Source: Pigmentiphaga aceris (GTDB lineage: Bacteria; Pseudomonadota; Gammaproteobacteria; Burkholderiales; Burkholderiaceae_B). From it: DNA of 64,000 bases. Shown here in pieces: positions 37,501-46,189 of this stretch; the stretch's first letter is position 1, and each line of letters starts with the position of its first letter. The position numbers were made by a program, and so were the translations under genes. The stretch is taken from the NCBI RefSeq assembly GCF_008119665.1, contig NZ_CP043046.1, forward strand, positions 5,394,001 through 5,458,000, read 5' to 3'. Under the pieces are notes generated by a model. The model was not told the origin of the DNA. It worked only from the letters and a program-made list of their open reading frames with translations, and searched no databases.

Positions 37501-40500
37501 CCGGCACCTTCGACGGGAAGGGCCGAACCGTCAGCGACCTGTTCATCAACCGCCCAACCCAAGATGAAGTTGGCCTATTCGGCAATAGCGCCGTAGGTAG
37601 CAAGATCAGCGACATCGGCATATCAGACGCCAACGTCACAGGTCGCCACGTCGTCGGTACCTTGATTGGCTACAACGGTGACGCTGATATCGCGCGCGTT
37701 CATGTCTCAGGTACGGTGAAGGGACATAACCGACTAGGCGGATTGGTGGGAGACAACCGAGGCACAATTTCCCAAACCCACGCGAATGTGGCCGTCACCG
37801 GAGCAGAAGACAGAGCCGGTGGCCTGGTGGGTGTCAACTGGAGGACCATTGACAATTCCTATGCTACAGGGAACGTTTCGGGTACCAGCAATGTTGGCGG
37901 ACTGGTGGGCATCACTGATGCCTACAGTGCCATCACGAACGCCTATGCGACGGGGACGGTTTCCGGCACTACCTTCGTCGGCGGCCTGGTGGGTCTTGGC
38001 ACTGCCTTCAGCTCAATCAGTGAAGCCTATGCCACAGGAGGGGTAACGGGCAGCACTGAAATCGGCGGCCTTGTGGGAGCGCATCATGGCGGGACCCTCA
38101 CACGCGGTTTCTACGCCACCACCGATGCCGGCGGCAGCGCCATCAACAACGGTAGCGCCACAGCGGGCGCTTGGTCCGGCAACATCAACGGCACCGCAAA
38201 AACCCGCGCCGAATTGATGAACCCGGCCACCTTCACTGGCTGGAACTCCGCCGTCTGGACATTCGCCCGTGGTGCCGCAGCCGAAGGGTATGAAGTCGGC
38301 CTGCTGCCCGCCTTGACCGGCGTGACACGCACCATCGACATGGTGCGCAGCACCTTGTTCCAAGGCGGTCTGGGCAGCAACCTCAACCCCTACGGCATTA
38401 CCGATTGGCTGCAGCTGGCCAATATCAATCAGGTACTGGGCGGTGGCTATTTCTTCAACCTGAACAACAACCTGGACAGCAGTTCCACAGGCTATACGCA
38501 GCTTGCCGGTGCCACGGCAAATGGCGGCCTGGGGTGGCAGCCGCTGGGGAACGCCACCACCGGCTTCAATGGCAACTTCGACGGGAAAAGCCGCAGCATC
38601 AGCGGCTTGATCATCAATCGACCCACTGAAGACTATGTGGGCCTGTTTGGCTACACGACAACCGGCGGTGTGGTCAGCAACATCGGACTGCTGGGCGCAA
38701 GCGTCACGGGTCAGATGGGAATAGGAGGCCTGGTCGGGTACAACGCGGGCGCCACCATCAAACAGGCCTATGTGGCAGGTGAAGTGAAGGGAGAATCCGA
38801 CGTCGGGGGGCTGACAGGCATAAACGCCGGCACGCTTTCCCAATCGTATTCAAGTGCGATGGTGACTGCGTCACAAACAAGAGCAGGTGGCTTGGTAGGC
38901 GCCAACAACGCAAGCATCGCGGATTCGTATGCCACTGGGGACGTGTCAGCCTTTCAGCAGACCGGGGGCTTAGTGGGCTTCAACGCGGGCGCAATCGATC
39001 GCGTCTACGCCACAGGAGCGGTGTCGGGCACCGATTCCGTCGGCGGTCTGGTGGGGCAGTCGCTTGCTCCCGTGACCAACGGCTTCTACGCCACGACCAA
39101 CACCAACGGCGACGTCATCAACAACAACGGCGGCACCGCAGGTGCTTGGGTGGGCAATATGTCAGGCACTGGCAAAACCCGCGCCGAGTTGATGTCCCCC
39201 ACCACCTTCACCGGCTGGGACCCCGCCATCTGGGCACTCGGCCGCGGCGCAAGCGTCGCCGGTTACGAAATCGGCCTGCCCTCGCTGATCGGCGTGACAC
39301 GTGCCGCAGACATGGTCAGCGACGGTACGCTGTTCCAGGGTGGCATGGGCACCACGCTGGCCCCCTATGGCATCGCCGACTGGCAGCAACTGGCCAACAT
39401 CAACCAGGTGCTGGGCGGCGGTTATACCTTCAACTTGAGCAACAACCTGGACAGCGGCACCAGTGGCTACACCCTGCTGGCCAGCGCCACGGCCAATAGC
39501 GGTCTGGGGTGGAAGCCGCTGGGTAACGACACGACCAACTTCAACGGCACATTCGATGGACAGAATCACACCGTCAGCGGGTTGATGATCAATCGACCGA
39601 CTCAGGAAACGGTTGGACTCTTCGGCGTCATTGGCAACACTGGCGCAATCCGCAATGTTGGCATCCTGAACGCGGACATCGCAGGTTCGTACAGGTCTGG
39701 GGTGCTGGCGGGGCAAAGCAATACAGGGAGCACCATCCGCCGCGCCTACGCAATCGGCAGCCTCGTAAAGGGGCAATCAAATGTCGGCGGATTGGTAGGT
39801 GACAACCACGGCACGCTTTCTCAAACTTACGCAAACGTGAGCGTGACAGCGCAGGGTGGCGCCGGCGGCTTGGCAGGCTTTAACTCAGGCACCATTTCCA
39901 CTTCCTATGCCCATGGCACGGTCTCAGGCGGCTCGGTTATTGGCGGACTGGTGGGAGACAACCGCGGCGCAATCGAGCATGTATATGCGACGGGAGCAGT
40001 TTCCGGCACCGCCAACAATCGCGGTGGGCTGGTGGGAGCAAACGGTTTCGGCAGTACGGCCACCAACGCTTTCTATACCACCACCGATGCGGACGGCAGC
40101 GCCATCAACAACAGCGGTGCCACCGCGGGCGCCTGGGCCGGCAACACCAGTGGCACCGCCAGAACCCGCGCCGAGTTGATGAACCCCACGACCTTCACTG
40201 GTTGGGACCCCGCCATCTGGACACTCGCCCGTGGCGCTGCAGTCGCAGGGTATGAAGTCGGCCTGCTGCCCGCACTGACCGGCGTGACCCGTGCGGTAGA
40301 CATGGTGCGCAGCACGCTGTTCCAGGGCGGCATGGGCACCACGATAGACCCCTATGGAATTACCGACTGGCAGCAGCTGGCCAATATCAATCAGGTGCTG
40401 GGTGGTGGCTATACCTACAACCTGAGCAACAACCTGGACAGCAGCTCCAGCGGGTACACCTTGCTGGCCAGCGCCACGGCCAATGGTGGTCTGGGGTGGA

Positions 40501-42602
40501 AGCCGCTGGGTAACAGCACGACATCGTTCACCGGCACTTTCGACGGGCAGAATCACACGATTGGCAGCCTGTTCATCAACCGTCCTAACGAAAACAACGT
40601 CGGCCTGTTCGGCAGCGCCGACAGCGGTAGTACCCTCCGCAATCTCGGCCTGCTGGATGTGAGCGTCGTCGGCCGCTATTACGTAGGGGCGCTGGTTGGT
40701 GACAACCAAGGCGGCAGCACGATTACCAAGGCCCATGCATCGGGCGAGGTGACAGGCGTGTTGAATGTCGGCGGATTGATAGGTGCCAACCAGGGTGCAA
40801 TCTCCGACGCCTATGCAAGTGCGACCGTAAACGCATCGCAATTCAGAGCTGGTGGGTTAGCGGGCGGAAACCTCGGAACCATCGCTCGTTCATACGCCAC
40901 AGGCACCGTGTCCGGTGGCGCACATAACGGTGGGCTGGTTGGCTTGAACCAGGGAACAATTGAGCATGCCTACGCCACAGGGAACGTGTCGGGCAGCAGT
41001 TTCATCGGGGGATTGGTCGGCCAGAACGATGGCACGATCGACCACGCCTATGCCACGGGGACGGTTTCTGGCAACGGCAGTGTCGGCGGACTGGCGGGAG
41101 GGAGCGGCATCGTAACGGGTACCGCCTCCAATGCTTTCTACGCCACCACCAACGCCGGCGGTGCCATCAACAACAACGGCAGCACCACTGGCGTCTGGTC
41201 AGGCAATGCGAACGGCGCTGCCAAAACCCTTGCCGAACTGATGACCCCTGCCACCTTCACCAGCTGGGGCACCAACCTGGCCACCGAGGGCGGCAGCGCT
41301 GCGGTCTGGCGCATCTACGCTGGCAATACCACGCCGCTGCTGCGCAGCTTCCTGCAGGCTGCCACCGTCACGGCCGACATGAGCGCGGCGTCGAAGACCT
41401 ACAACGGCAGCATTGCAAGCGGCACCGCCGGCTACACCAAGAACGTCTCCGGCAGTCTGCTGGGTACGTTGAGCTACGCCAGCAACAGCGCCGATGCCGG
41501 CACCTACACCAACACCGACGGCACGCTGCAGCTGGGCGGCCTGTACTCTGGTCCGCAAGGTTATGACATCAGCTACGCCCCTGCCAGCCTGAGCATCACG
41601 CCGGCCGTGCTGGTGCCGGTCGGCCCGGGCGGCCCGACTGCGCCGGACACCATCAGCGGCATGCTAGTGGGCACGGTGCGCAAGACCTACGACGGCACCT
41701 CTACGGCCACGCTCGACGCCGGCAACTTCCTGTTGACGGGCTGGGTGAACAATGACGGCGCAACGGTTACCCAGACACGCGGCCAGTACGACAACGCGAA
41801 CGCAGGCAGCGGCAAGATGGTGACGGTGGATCTGTCGCGCGGCGACTATCTGGCCACGGGCACCACCAACCTGGGCAACTACATTCTGCCCGCCCGGATC
41901 AGCGGCGCGGTCGGCACGGTCGACAAGGCCGCGCTGACGGTCAGCGCCATCGACGCTGGCAAGGTCTATGACGGCCAGGCATGGCAAGGTGGCAATGGCG
42001 TGCGTTACGCCGGTTTCGTGAACGGCGAAACGGACTCGGTGCTTGGCGGCGCGCTGAGTTATGTCGGCAACGCACAGGGGGCGATCGAGATCGGCAACTA
42101 CGTGCTGACGCCGCAGGGCCTGAGCAGCGGCAATTACGCGATTACGTACGGCAACGGCACGCTCGCGGTGAACAGCCAGGGGGGTGGCGGAAATCCGGGC
42201 GGTGGCAATCCGGGCGGTGGCAATCCGGGAACCGGGAACCCGGGCGGTGGCAACAACGGTGGTTCCAATGGCGGATCGAACGGTGGATCGAACGGTGATT
42301 CCAACGGCGGCAACCCGGGCGGCAACAACGGCGGTGTCATTCCCGGCGAAGGTACCACCGGTGGCAGCACGCCGGGCGACGGTATGGGTAACGACAGTCC
42401 AGGTGCCGGCAACTTGCCCGGCGATGGCGGAACCTTGGTAAGCGGCGCGTCCGCATCACCAGGCAGCAGCCTGTGGCGCGTGTTGAATCGCGACACCCCG
42501 CCGTTCACGTTGCCGCCAGAAGAAGGTGAACCGAATCGCAACCGTTCGGTGAACTACCTTTCCGTGGCCCCCAACTACATTCGCATGCGCGGCGCGGACT
42601 GA
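34521..42602 (+). CDS. Giant TpsA exoprotein / filamentous adhesin with GLUG modules
   Basis: A 2,693-residue secreted protein. Residues 1-33 form an extended signal peptide region (NHTYRLVWNATHQRYVPAAE), then a hydrophobic core ending near SFAQ (54). The TPS secretion domain (about 62-250) has the NPNG motif at 143-146 and QIHGQLAANGQVWLVNPNG. Residues about 620-2230 are five modules of GLUG-type repeats (GGLVGxNxGxI, SYATGTVSG). Two to three MBG/YDG-like beta domains follow (about 2280-2550, KTYDGTST and KVYDGQAW), then a Gly/Asn-rich linker (about 2553-2610) and a short tail. I noticed no cysteine. AAGGA precedes the ATG by 9 bases. Probable role: surface adhesion or biofilm; the receptor is unknown. 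Confidence 0.94.
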   Translation: MNHTYRLVWNATHQRYVPAAETARSQGKRASGKALLPAAVVLSSALLGMPSFAQAPPAANALPTGGQVVAGQASIGQAGSQMTITQGTDKAILNWNSFDIGRDARVQFQQPGSSAVALNRVVAGDASQIHGQLAANGQVWLVNPNGVVFGAGSRVDVGGLVASTLNITDQDLLDGKAVFTRQGATGGITNQGQITATGDGEQGGMIALLAPRVQNDGVLTAQLGKVALAAGDQITLDAGANGLLRVAVQPSTLHTLVENRQLIVADGGQVVMTGRAADALSGSVVANTGTVQARTLGTHNGRIMLMADGDHGSVQVSGKLDASAPSGQGTSGASGHLGQGGSIEVTGKQVVLAGATLDASGTHGGGDIQVGGGWQGGGTLTRAQTTTVDAGSNLMADATQKGDGGTVVVWSDQKTDYAGHISAKGGAKGGNGGKAEVSGKATLAFKGTADLSATQGRFGDLLLDPYNLTIVSGNGGAPVASADDSTLGANTLTAALAGANVTVSTGAGGTQAGDITVDAPVTWSANTVLTLQAAGDIAIKQNITATGASAGLELSHGVGKDYQLKDGANVTLSGASATLKIGATGALNSYTLLRDVSALQAIPASSTGHFALAGEIDASPLSSGAGFAPIANFGGTFTGMGHAINGLTINRPATNNLGLFGITASGSTIRNVGLVGGGVTGSYSVGMLAGSNNGTISHAYATGTARAVDTIDGQVGGLVGMNFGQISRSYATGNVSGSRYNGGLAGANANNANITLSYATGSVTGTQEGTGGLVGINSGYSNISHAYATGTVSGTGRVGGLVGFVSASSVTDTYATGPVNGTGTAELGGLIGANNGSVARSFYATTDATGTGINNGGVAAGGWNGNASGTGKTYTELMAPTTFSAWDTSIWSLARGASVAGYETGLPSLIGVTRAADVVRGTLFQGGMGTGASPYTITDWQQLANINQVAGGTYTYNLSNNLDSSTSGYTQLASATANGGLGWKPLGDSATRFAGTFDGKGRTVSDLFINRPTQDEVGLFGNSAVGSKISDIGISDANVTGRHVVGTLIGYNGDADIARVHVSGTVKGHNRLGGLVGDNRGTISQTHANVAVTGAEDRAGGLVGVNWRTIDNSYATGNVSGTSNVGGLVGITDAYSAITNAYATGTVSGTTFVGGLVGLGTAFSSISEAYATGGVTGSTEIGGLVGAHHGGTLTRGFYATTDAGGSAINNGSATAGAWSGNINGTAKTRAELMNPATFTGWNSAVWTFARGAAAEGYEVGLLPALTGVTRTIDMVRSTLFQGGLGSNLNPYGITDWLQLANINQVLGGGYFFNLNNNLDSSSTGYTQLAGATANGGLGWQPLGNATTGFNGNFDGKSRSISGLIINRPTEDYVGLFGYTTTGGVVSNIGLLGASVTGQMGIGGLVGYNAGATIKQAYVAGEVKGESDVGGLTGINAGTLSQSYSSAMVTASQTRAGGLVGANNASIADSYATGDVSAFQQTGGLVGFNAGAIDRVYATGAVSGTDSVGGLVGQSLAPVTNGFYATTNTNGDVINNNGGTAGAWVGNMSGTGKTRAELMSPTTFTGWDPAIWALGRGASVAGYEIGLPSLIGVTRAADMVSDGTLFQGGMGTTLAPYGIADWQQLANINQVLGGGYTFNLSNNLDSGTSGYTLLASATANSGLGWKPLGNDTTNFNGTFDGQNHTVSGLMINRPTQETVGLFGVIGNTGAIRNVGILNADIAGSYRSGVLAGQSNTGSTIRRAYAIGSLVKGQSNVGGLVGDNHGTLSQTYANVSVTAQGGAGGLAGFNSGTISTSYAHGTVSGGSVIGGLVGDNRGAIEHVYATGAVSGTANNRGGLVGANGFGSTATNAFYTTTDADGSAINNSGATAGAWAGNTSGTARTRAELMNPTTFTGWDPAIWTLARGAAVAGYEVGLLPALTGVTRAVDMVRSTLFQGGMGTTIDPYGITDWQQLANINQVLGGGYTYNLSNNLDSSSSGYTLLASATANGGLGWKPLGNSTTSFTGTFDGQNHTIGSLFINRPNENNVGLFGSADSGSTLRNLGLLDVSVVGRYYVGALVGDNQGGSTITKAHASGEVTGVLNVGGLIGANQGAISDAYASATVNASQFRAGGLAGGNLGTIARSYATGTVSGGAHNGGLVGLNQGTIEHAYATGNVSGSSFIGGLVGQNDGTIDHAYATGTVSGNGSVGGLAGGSGIVTGTASNAFYATTNAGGAINNNGSTTGVWSGNANGAAKTLAELMTPATFTSWGTNLATEGGSAAVWRIYAGNTTPLLRSFLQAATVTADMSAASKTYNGSIASGTAGYTKNVSGSLLGTLSYASNSADAGTYTNTDGTLQLGGLYSGPQGYDISYAPASLSITPAVLVPVGPGGPTAPDTISGMLVGTVRKTYDGTSTATLDAGNFLLTGWVNNDGATVTQTRGQYDNANAGSGKMVTVDLSRGDYLATGTTNLGNYILPARISGAVGTVDKAALTVSAIDAGKVYDGQAWQGGNGVRYAGFVNGETDSVLGGALSYVGNAQGAIEIGNYVLTPQGLSSGNYAITYGNGTLAVNSQGGGGNPGGGNPGGGNPGTGNPGGGNNGGSNGGSNGGSNGDSNGGNPGGNNGGVIPGEGTTGGSTPGDGMGNDSPGAGNLPGDGGTLVSGASASPGSSLWRVLNRDTPPFTLPPEEGEPNRNRSVNYLSVAPNYIRMRGAD
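36400..41200 (+). repeat. Five long GLUG modules inside tpsA
   Basis: Four modules begin with a nearly identical segment encoding ITDWQQLANINQ, at about 37329, 38398, 39372 and 40359, giving periods of about 1,069, 974 and 987 bp. An earlier, more diverged module starts near 36400. Each runs through LDSSTSGYTQLASATANGGLGW-like strands, several GLUG units, and ends in a FYATTDA...AELMNPTTFTGWD boundary followed by VTRAxDMVR. Nucleotide similarity between modules is high by eye, suggesting recent duplication or gene conversion. Confidence 0.88.
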
Positions 42603-42658
42603 GGGGCTGCGCGATCAGTGGCCCACCGCCCACACAAGGGAAGGCGTGCCGACAGGAA

Positions 42659-42703
42659 TGTGTTGTCCACAGCCGCAGCGCGCTGCGCGCTGTGGACAAC
42701 ACA
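42659..42703. repeat. 14-bp perfect hairpin carrying two DnaA-box-like words
   Basis: TGTGTTGTCCACAG (42659-42672) pairs perfectly with CTGTGGACAACACA (42690-42703). The 17-base loop contains the 12-bp palindrome GCAGCGCGCTGC. Each arm contains TTGTCCACA, one mismatch from the DnaA box TTATCCACA, in opposite orientation. No T-run follows on either strand, so it is a poor rho-independent terminator despite its place just after tpsA. Confidence 0.75.
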
Positions 42704-42739
42704 AAGACCGTGGGCCGGGATTGCGCGGAACCGAGATCG

Positions 42740-42815
42740 GCCTGATGCGCCGCTGTGATATCCGCTGTGATATCCGGTGTGATGATCCGGTGTGATGATC
42801 CGGCCTGATGCGCCG
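42740..42815 (+). repeat. Nested 12-13-bp tandem repeat array
   Basis: The order is GCCTGATGCGCCG (42740-42752), CTGTGATATCCG twice (42753-42776), GTGTGATGATCCG twice (42777-42802), and GCCTGATGCGCCG again (42803-42815). The array is thus symmetric, with two doublets framed by the same outer unit. It lies in the 243-bp gap between the convergent tpsA and chemoreceptor genes. Confidence 0.85.
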
Positions 42816-42845
42816 AGCTATTCCGCGTTCAAGAACGCAATCGCC

Positions 42846-45092
42846 TCAGACCACTGCCGCCGTGAACGCAGCAGCACGCGTTGCGACCGGCGGCGTCATC
42901 TTCACCGAATTGCTGCCTTCCAACGCCTGACGCCCCAGATTGCTCGCCGTCTTCTGCAGATCCAGCACCAGTTGCTCCAACACCTGCGCCGCGCTCAAGG
43001 TGTCGCCAGCCGCGCGCGAGCTGTCGTGCGCCACCGAATCAATCGTCTCGGCCTGCGTATTGGCCAACTGCACCTGCGCCCGCTGCGACTGCATTGCCCG
43101 GCTGATCTCGCCAAGCTGATGCTGAACCGTCGCCACATCCGTGTGAATGCGCGCCAGTGCCTCATTGGCCGTAACTGACCGAGCCACACTGCCGCGTGCA
43201 GTTTCCTGGCAGGCTTGCATCGCACTGCCCGCTTCCACCGCATGTTGGCGAATGATCGCCAGCGTCGCAGCAATCTCACGCGTGGACTGCGCCGTGCGGG
43301 TGGCCAGGTTGCGCACCTCGTCGGCCACCACCGCAAAGCCTCGACCGCTCTCGCCTGCGCGTGCGGCTTCGATGGCAGCATTCAGCGCCAGCAGGTTGGT
43401 CTGTTCGGCAATGCCACGAATCGCCTCGGTCACATGCTGCACGGCATCGGCCTGCTGGCTAAGGGTGGCAATAGTCTCTGCCGTCTGCTGCACCTGGCTG
43501 GCCAGTTGACCAATATCGTCGGCCGCCTGTTTCACCACCACCGCGCCATTGGACGCATTGCCCAAGGCCTGTTTGGATGCAGCTTCGCTGCCAAGAATGT
43601 GTTCCGTCACTTCACCGATGCTGTGGCTCACATCGCGCATCGCATCGGATGCAGTGCTGGCGGCCAGACGACCCTGCAAGGCGCATTGCGCAGCCGCGAC
43701 TGAGGTGCGCGTAAGTGCGGTGGACGTGTTTTCCAGTGCGCTGCCAGCCGCCACGATGTCTTTCATCGTGGTGTCCATCTTGTCGACGAAGCTGTTCACC
43801 CAGCCGGCCAATGCGCCGGTTTCGTCATGCCGGAAGCTCTCGGACGACAGGCGATTGCTCAACGGGGCACCGCATTCGGCCGTGTCCAGGAAGAAGTCCG
43901 CCAATGACTGCAGTCGCTTGGCTTTCGGCCGCAGACTGAAGCCCCACACGGCCAGTGCCATCAACACGGTAGCGGCCACCGATACGGCCCCTGCCATCCA
44001 TTCGCTACTGGGCAGATAACGATGCGCCAGCACGTTCACCGCGCCAACCGCCACGCTGCCCACCAGCAAGTGGCTCAACAGCGAATAACCCAGGCTGCGG
44101 CGGCGATAGACTTCTTCCAGATCACCCTCGCACATCAAGCCCCAGGTATCGGGCGAACCGGGCATGCGCAGCGTTGTGCCGCCACCGATCACCGGAATAT
44201 GACGGTAGTCCGGGTAGCCGGGATAGGACACGAACAGGTTGCCGCCACGGCGAATGGTTTCGCGCACACCGGGGTGCAGTTCACCCGTTGCCGGGTCGGT
44301 GAAACGCAGTTCGAATTCCGTGTGTTCACGCACCTTGACCGTGCCGAAACGCGTCTGCACGCCTTGCTTCAGGTTGTCGCCGGCCGTGAAGGCATCGTCT
44401 TCGAAACGCGAACGCGACAAGGCGGTACCGGTGGCGATGCTGGGGTCGAAGACCGACTGCACCATGAACAGATAGTTGTCGCCCGAATCTCGGTAGACGT
44501 GGCCCGCTTCGCGCTGAATCAAGTCGCTCATCACGTCGTTGGGAATGCGCAGCGCCAGGCAACCGACGGCTTTGCCTTGCACGCGTATGGGCTGGTAGAA
44601 AACCAGGGTGACGGCGTCGTGGAAGCGCGAGCTGGTTGCCCCCAGGGTCTGGGTAAGCGGATCGATATAGGGACCATGCAGGAATTGCGCGGCCAGGCCT
44701 GCGGCAATGGCCGTGGGCTGGCGGTGTGCCTGCCCGACGCGGGGTGCGTGGGTGGACGCACGCACCACGCCATCGGCCGCCACGATGAAGACTTCAGCAA
44801 CTTCGGGAAGATGATGATGCACCCGTGCCAACAGATCGGCATCGGGTTCGGCCCAGGTGTCCTCGACCCGTTTGACCAGGCCTTCAAGCTGTCGCCAATA
44901 CTGGGTGGCCCAGCCTGTCAGCACTTGGGCACGGGTCTGCACCAAGCCGGTGAAGGTCTTCTCGACCCGCTCTGCCTGACCGCGATTGACCAGGCAGGAC
45001 CAACGCATGGCCAGTTTTCCCTGCTTGCCAAACCACGGAAGCCAGCGCCGCTCGGCTCCGTGAAAATCCATCTGGTCGCTGCGCAGTGCCAT
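42846..45092 (-). CDS. Methyl-accepting chemotaxis protein with cytoplasmic-looking sensor
   Basis: A 748-residue chemoreceptor. The signalling domain (about 420-730) has the conserved hairpin tip [20 protein letters not shown] followed by [19 protein letters not shown]. The sensor region (about 70-330) looks like a PDC/Cache fold ([36 protein letters not shown]). Unlike normal receptors there is no membrane segment ahead of it. The only two are adjacent, at about residues 340-395 ([15 protein letters not shown] and [18 protein letters not shown]), forming a hairpin. Sensor and signalling domains would therefore both face the cytoplasm. Signal ligand unknown; no che genes are nearby. Confidence 0.9.
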   Translation of the reverse strand: MALRSDQMDFHGAERRWLPWFGKQGKLAMRWSCLVNRGQAERVEKTFTGLVQTRAQVLTGWATQYWRQLEGLVKRVEDTWAEPDADLLARVHHHLPEVAEVFIVAADGVVRASTHAPRVGQAHRQPTAIAAGLAAQFLHGPYIDPLTQTLGATSSRFHDAVTLVFYQPIRVQGKAVGCLALRIPNDVMSDLIQREAGHVYRDSGDNYLFMVQSVFDPSIATGTALSRSRFEDDAFTAGDNLKQGVQTRFGTVKVREHTEFELRFTDPATGELHPGVRETIRRGGNLFVSYPGYPDYRHIPVIGGGTTLRMPGSPDTWGLMCEGDLEEVYRRRSLGYSLLSHLLVGSVAVGAVNVLAHRYLPSSEWMAGAVSVAATVLMALAVWGFSLRPKAKRLQSLADFFLDTAECGAPLSNRLSSESFRHDETGALAGWVNSFVDKMDTTMKDIVAAGSALENTSTALTRTSVAAAQCALQGRLAASTASDAMRDVSHSIGEVTEHILGSEAASKQALGNASNGAVVVKQAADDIGQLASQVQQTAETIATLSQQADAVQHVTEAIRGIAEQTNLLALNAAIEAARAGESGRGFAVVADEVRNLATRTAQSTREIAATLAIIRQHAVEAGSAMQACQETARGSVARSVTANEALARIHTDVATVQHQLGEISRAMQSQRAQVQLANTQAETIDSVAHDSSRAAGDTLSAAQVLEQLVLDLQKTASNLGRQALEGSNSVKMTPPVATRAAAFTAAVV

Positions 45093-45347
45093 ATCCCGGC
45101 CTCATGATTGAAACAGGACGAAAGCCTACGCTGAATTTCACATGACGAGAATAACAACAAGCAGGGTTTTCCAGCGCTATATCAGGCTTTCCGGGCGATC
45201 AAAGGCGGACGTTGTTAAATTTATACATCCGCCCGTCGTACAGCAATGATCTGACCTTCATCCAGCTGCACATTCGATCAGATACGCGCACGCTATGGCC
45301 AAAATCCGCCCTGTACAAACCGTGGTTTACACAGCGCGATTGCGTGC
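45093..45347. other. Intergenic region
   Basis: 255 bases between two minus-strand genes, relatively AT-rich around 45210-45300. It probably carries the promoter of the chemoreceptor gene. No repeat, terminator or coding sequence stands out. Confidence 0.4.
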
Positions 45348-46061
45348 TCACCAGTCCGCGCTGTCGCTTGCCTGTCCCGTCACGACAGGCCGCGCAATAA
45401 TGCGCCAGCCGCGCGATTCGGCCACTTTCCGCAGCGTGGCGTCCGGTCCCACGGCGACCGCTTCATCGACCGCCTCCAACAGCGGAATGTCATTGAAGGA
45501 ATCGCTGTAGCAGATGGTGTGGTCAAAGTCCGCGAAGGACAGGCCCTGCGCCGCCAGCCATTCGTGCACACGCGGCACCTTGCCCGGCCCATAGCTGGGC
45601 GTGCCCTGGATGTCGCCGGTGAAGTCGCCATCTGGACGGCCGTCGACCATGGCAGGCTCGGTGCCGATCAGGTTGGACACATTGAAAATATCGGCATACA
45701 CGCCCGCCACATAACTGTTGGTGGCGGTCACGATGCAGCACAGGTCGCCGGCATTGCGGTGCGCATCGACCAACGCACGCGAGCCAGCAGGAATGCGCGG
45801 CAGAATCGCCTGCTTGAAGCTTTCGCGCCACGCGTCGAGCTGCGCGCGAGGATGCAGCGCCAGCGGTGCCAGGCAGAACTGATGGAACGCCAGCACGTCC
45901 AGCTTCCCCGCCTTGTACTGGGTAGCGAATTCCTGGTTGCGCGCAACAAAGTCTTCCTCGCGCAGAACGCCGATGTCGCTCAGGTAACGGAACCAGGTCG
46001 ATCCGCTGTCGAACGGAATCAGGGTGTGATCGAGGTCGAACAGTGCAAGCGTACGTGCCAA
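45348..46061 (-). CDS. HAD-family (subclass IB) phosphatase
   Basis: A 237-residue phosphatase of the SerB/CicA-like group. Motif I is ALFDLDHTLIPFDSG, with the nucleophile Asp and general acid Asp, a helical cap follows (about 35-90), motif II is CIVTATNSY, and motif IV is YSDSFNDIPLLEAV. The substrate is unknown; family members act on phosphoserine, histidinol phosphate and other small phosphates. The start is a TTG at 46061 with AGGA seven bases upstream, and the family N-terminus begins there. It lies downstream of another phosphatase gene on the same strand. Confidence 0.9.
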   Translation of the reverse strand: MARTLALFDLDHTLIPFDSGSTWFRYLSDIGVLREEDFVARNQEFATQYKAGKLDVLAFHQFCLAPLALHPRAQLDAWRESFKQAILPRIPAGSRALVDAHRNAGDLCCIVTATNSYVAGVYADIFNVSNLIGTEPAMVDGRPDGDFTGDIQGTPSYGPGKVPRVHEWLAAQGLSFADFDHTICYSDSFNDIPLLEAVDEAVAVGPDATLRKVAESRGWRIIARPVVTGQASDSADW

Positions 46062-46189
46062 GGTAAATCCTGTCGTCGGTAAAAAGAAGTGCGGGCAGAC
46101 GGGAAGCGGAGTCAGTCTTCTGCATCAGCGCTTCAAGTCTGCCGTCCAGATCAGCCTTTCAGATTGGCCTTCTGAATCAATGCGCCAAA

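Noticed and set aside
42134..42541. Proline-rich open frame antisense to the tpsA tail
   Set aside because: It is the complement of the Gly/Asn-rich linker codons.
42659..42703. Rho-independent terminator for tpsA
   Set aside because: The stem is strong but no T-run follows on either strand, so it is listed as a repeat.
42740..42815. Possible CRISPR-like array
   Set aside because: Units are directly adjacent without unique spacers and no cas genes are near.
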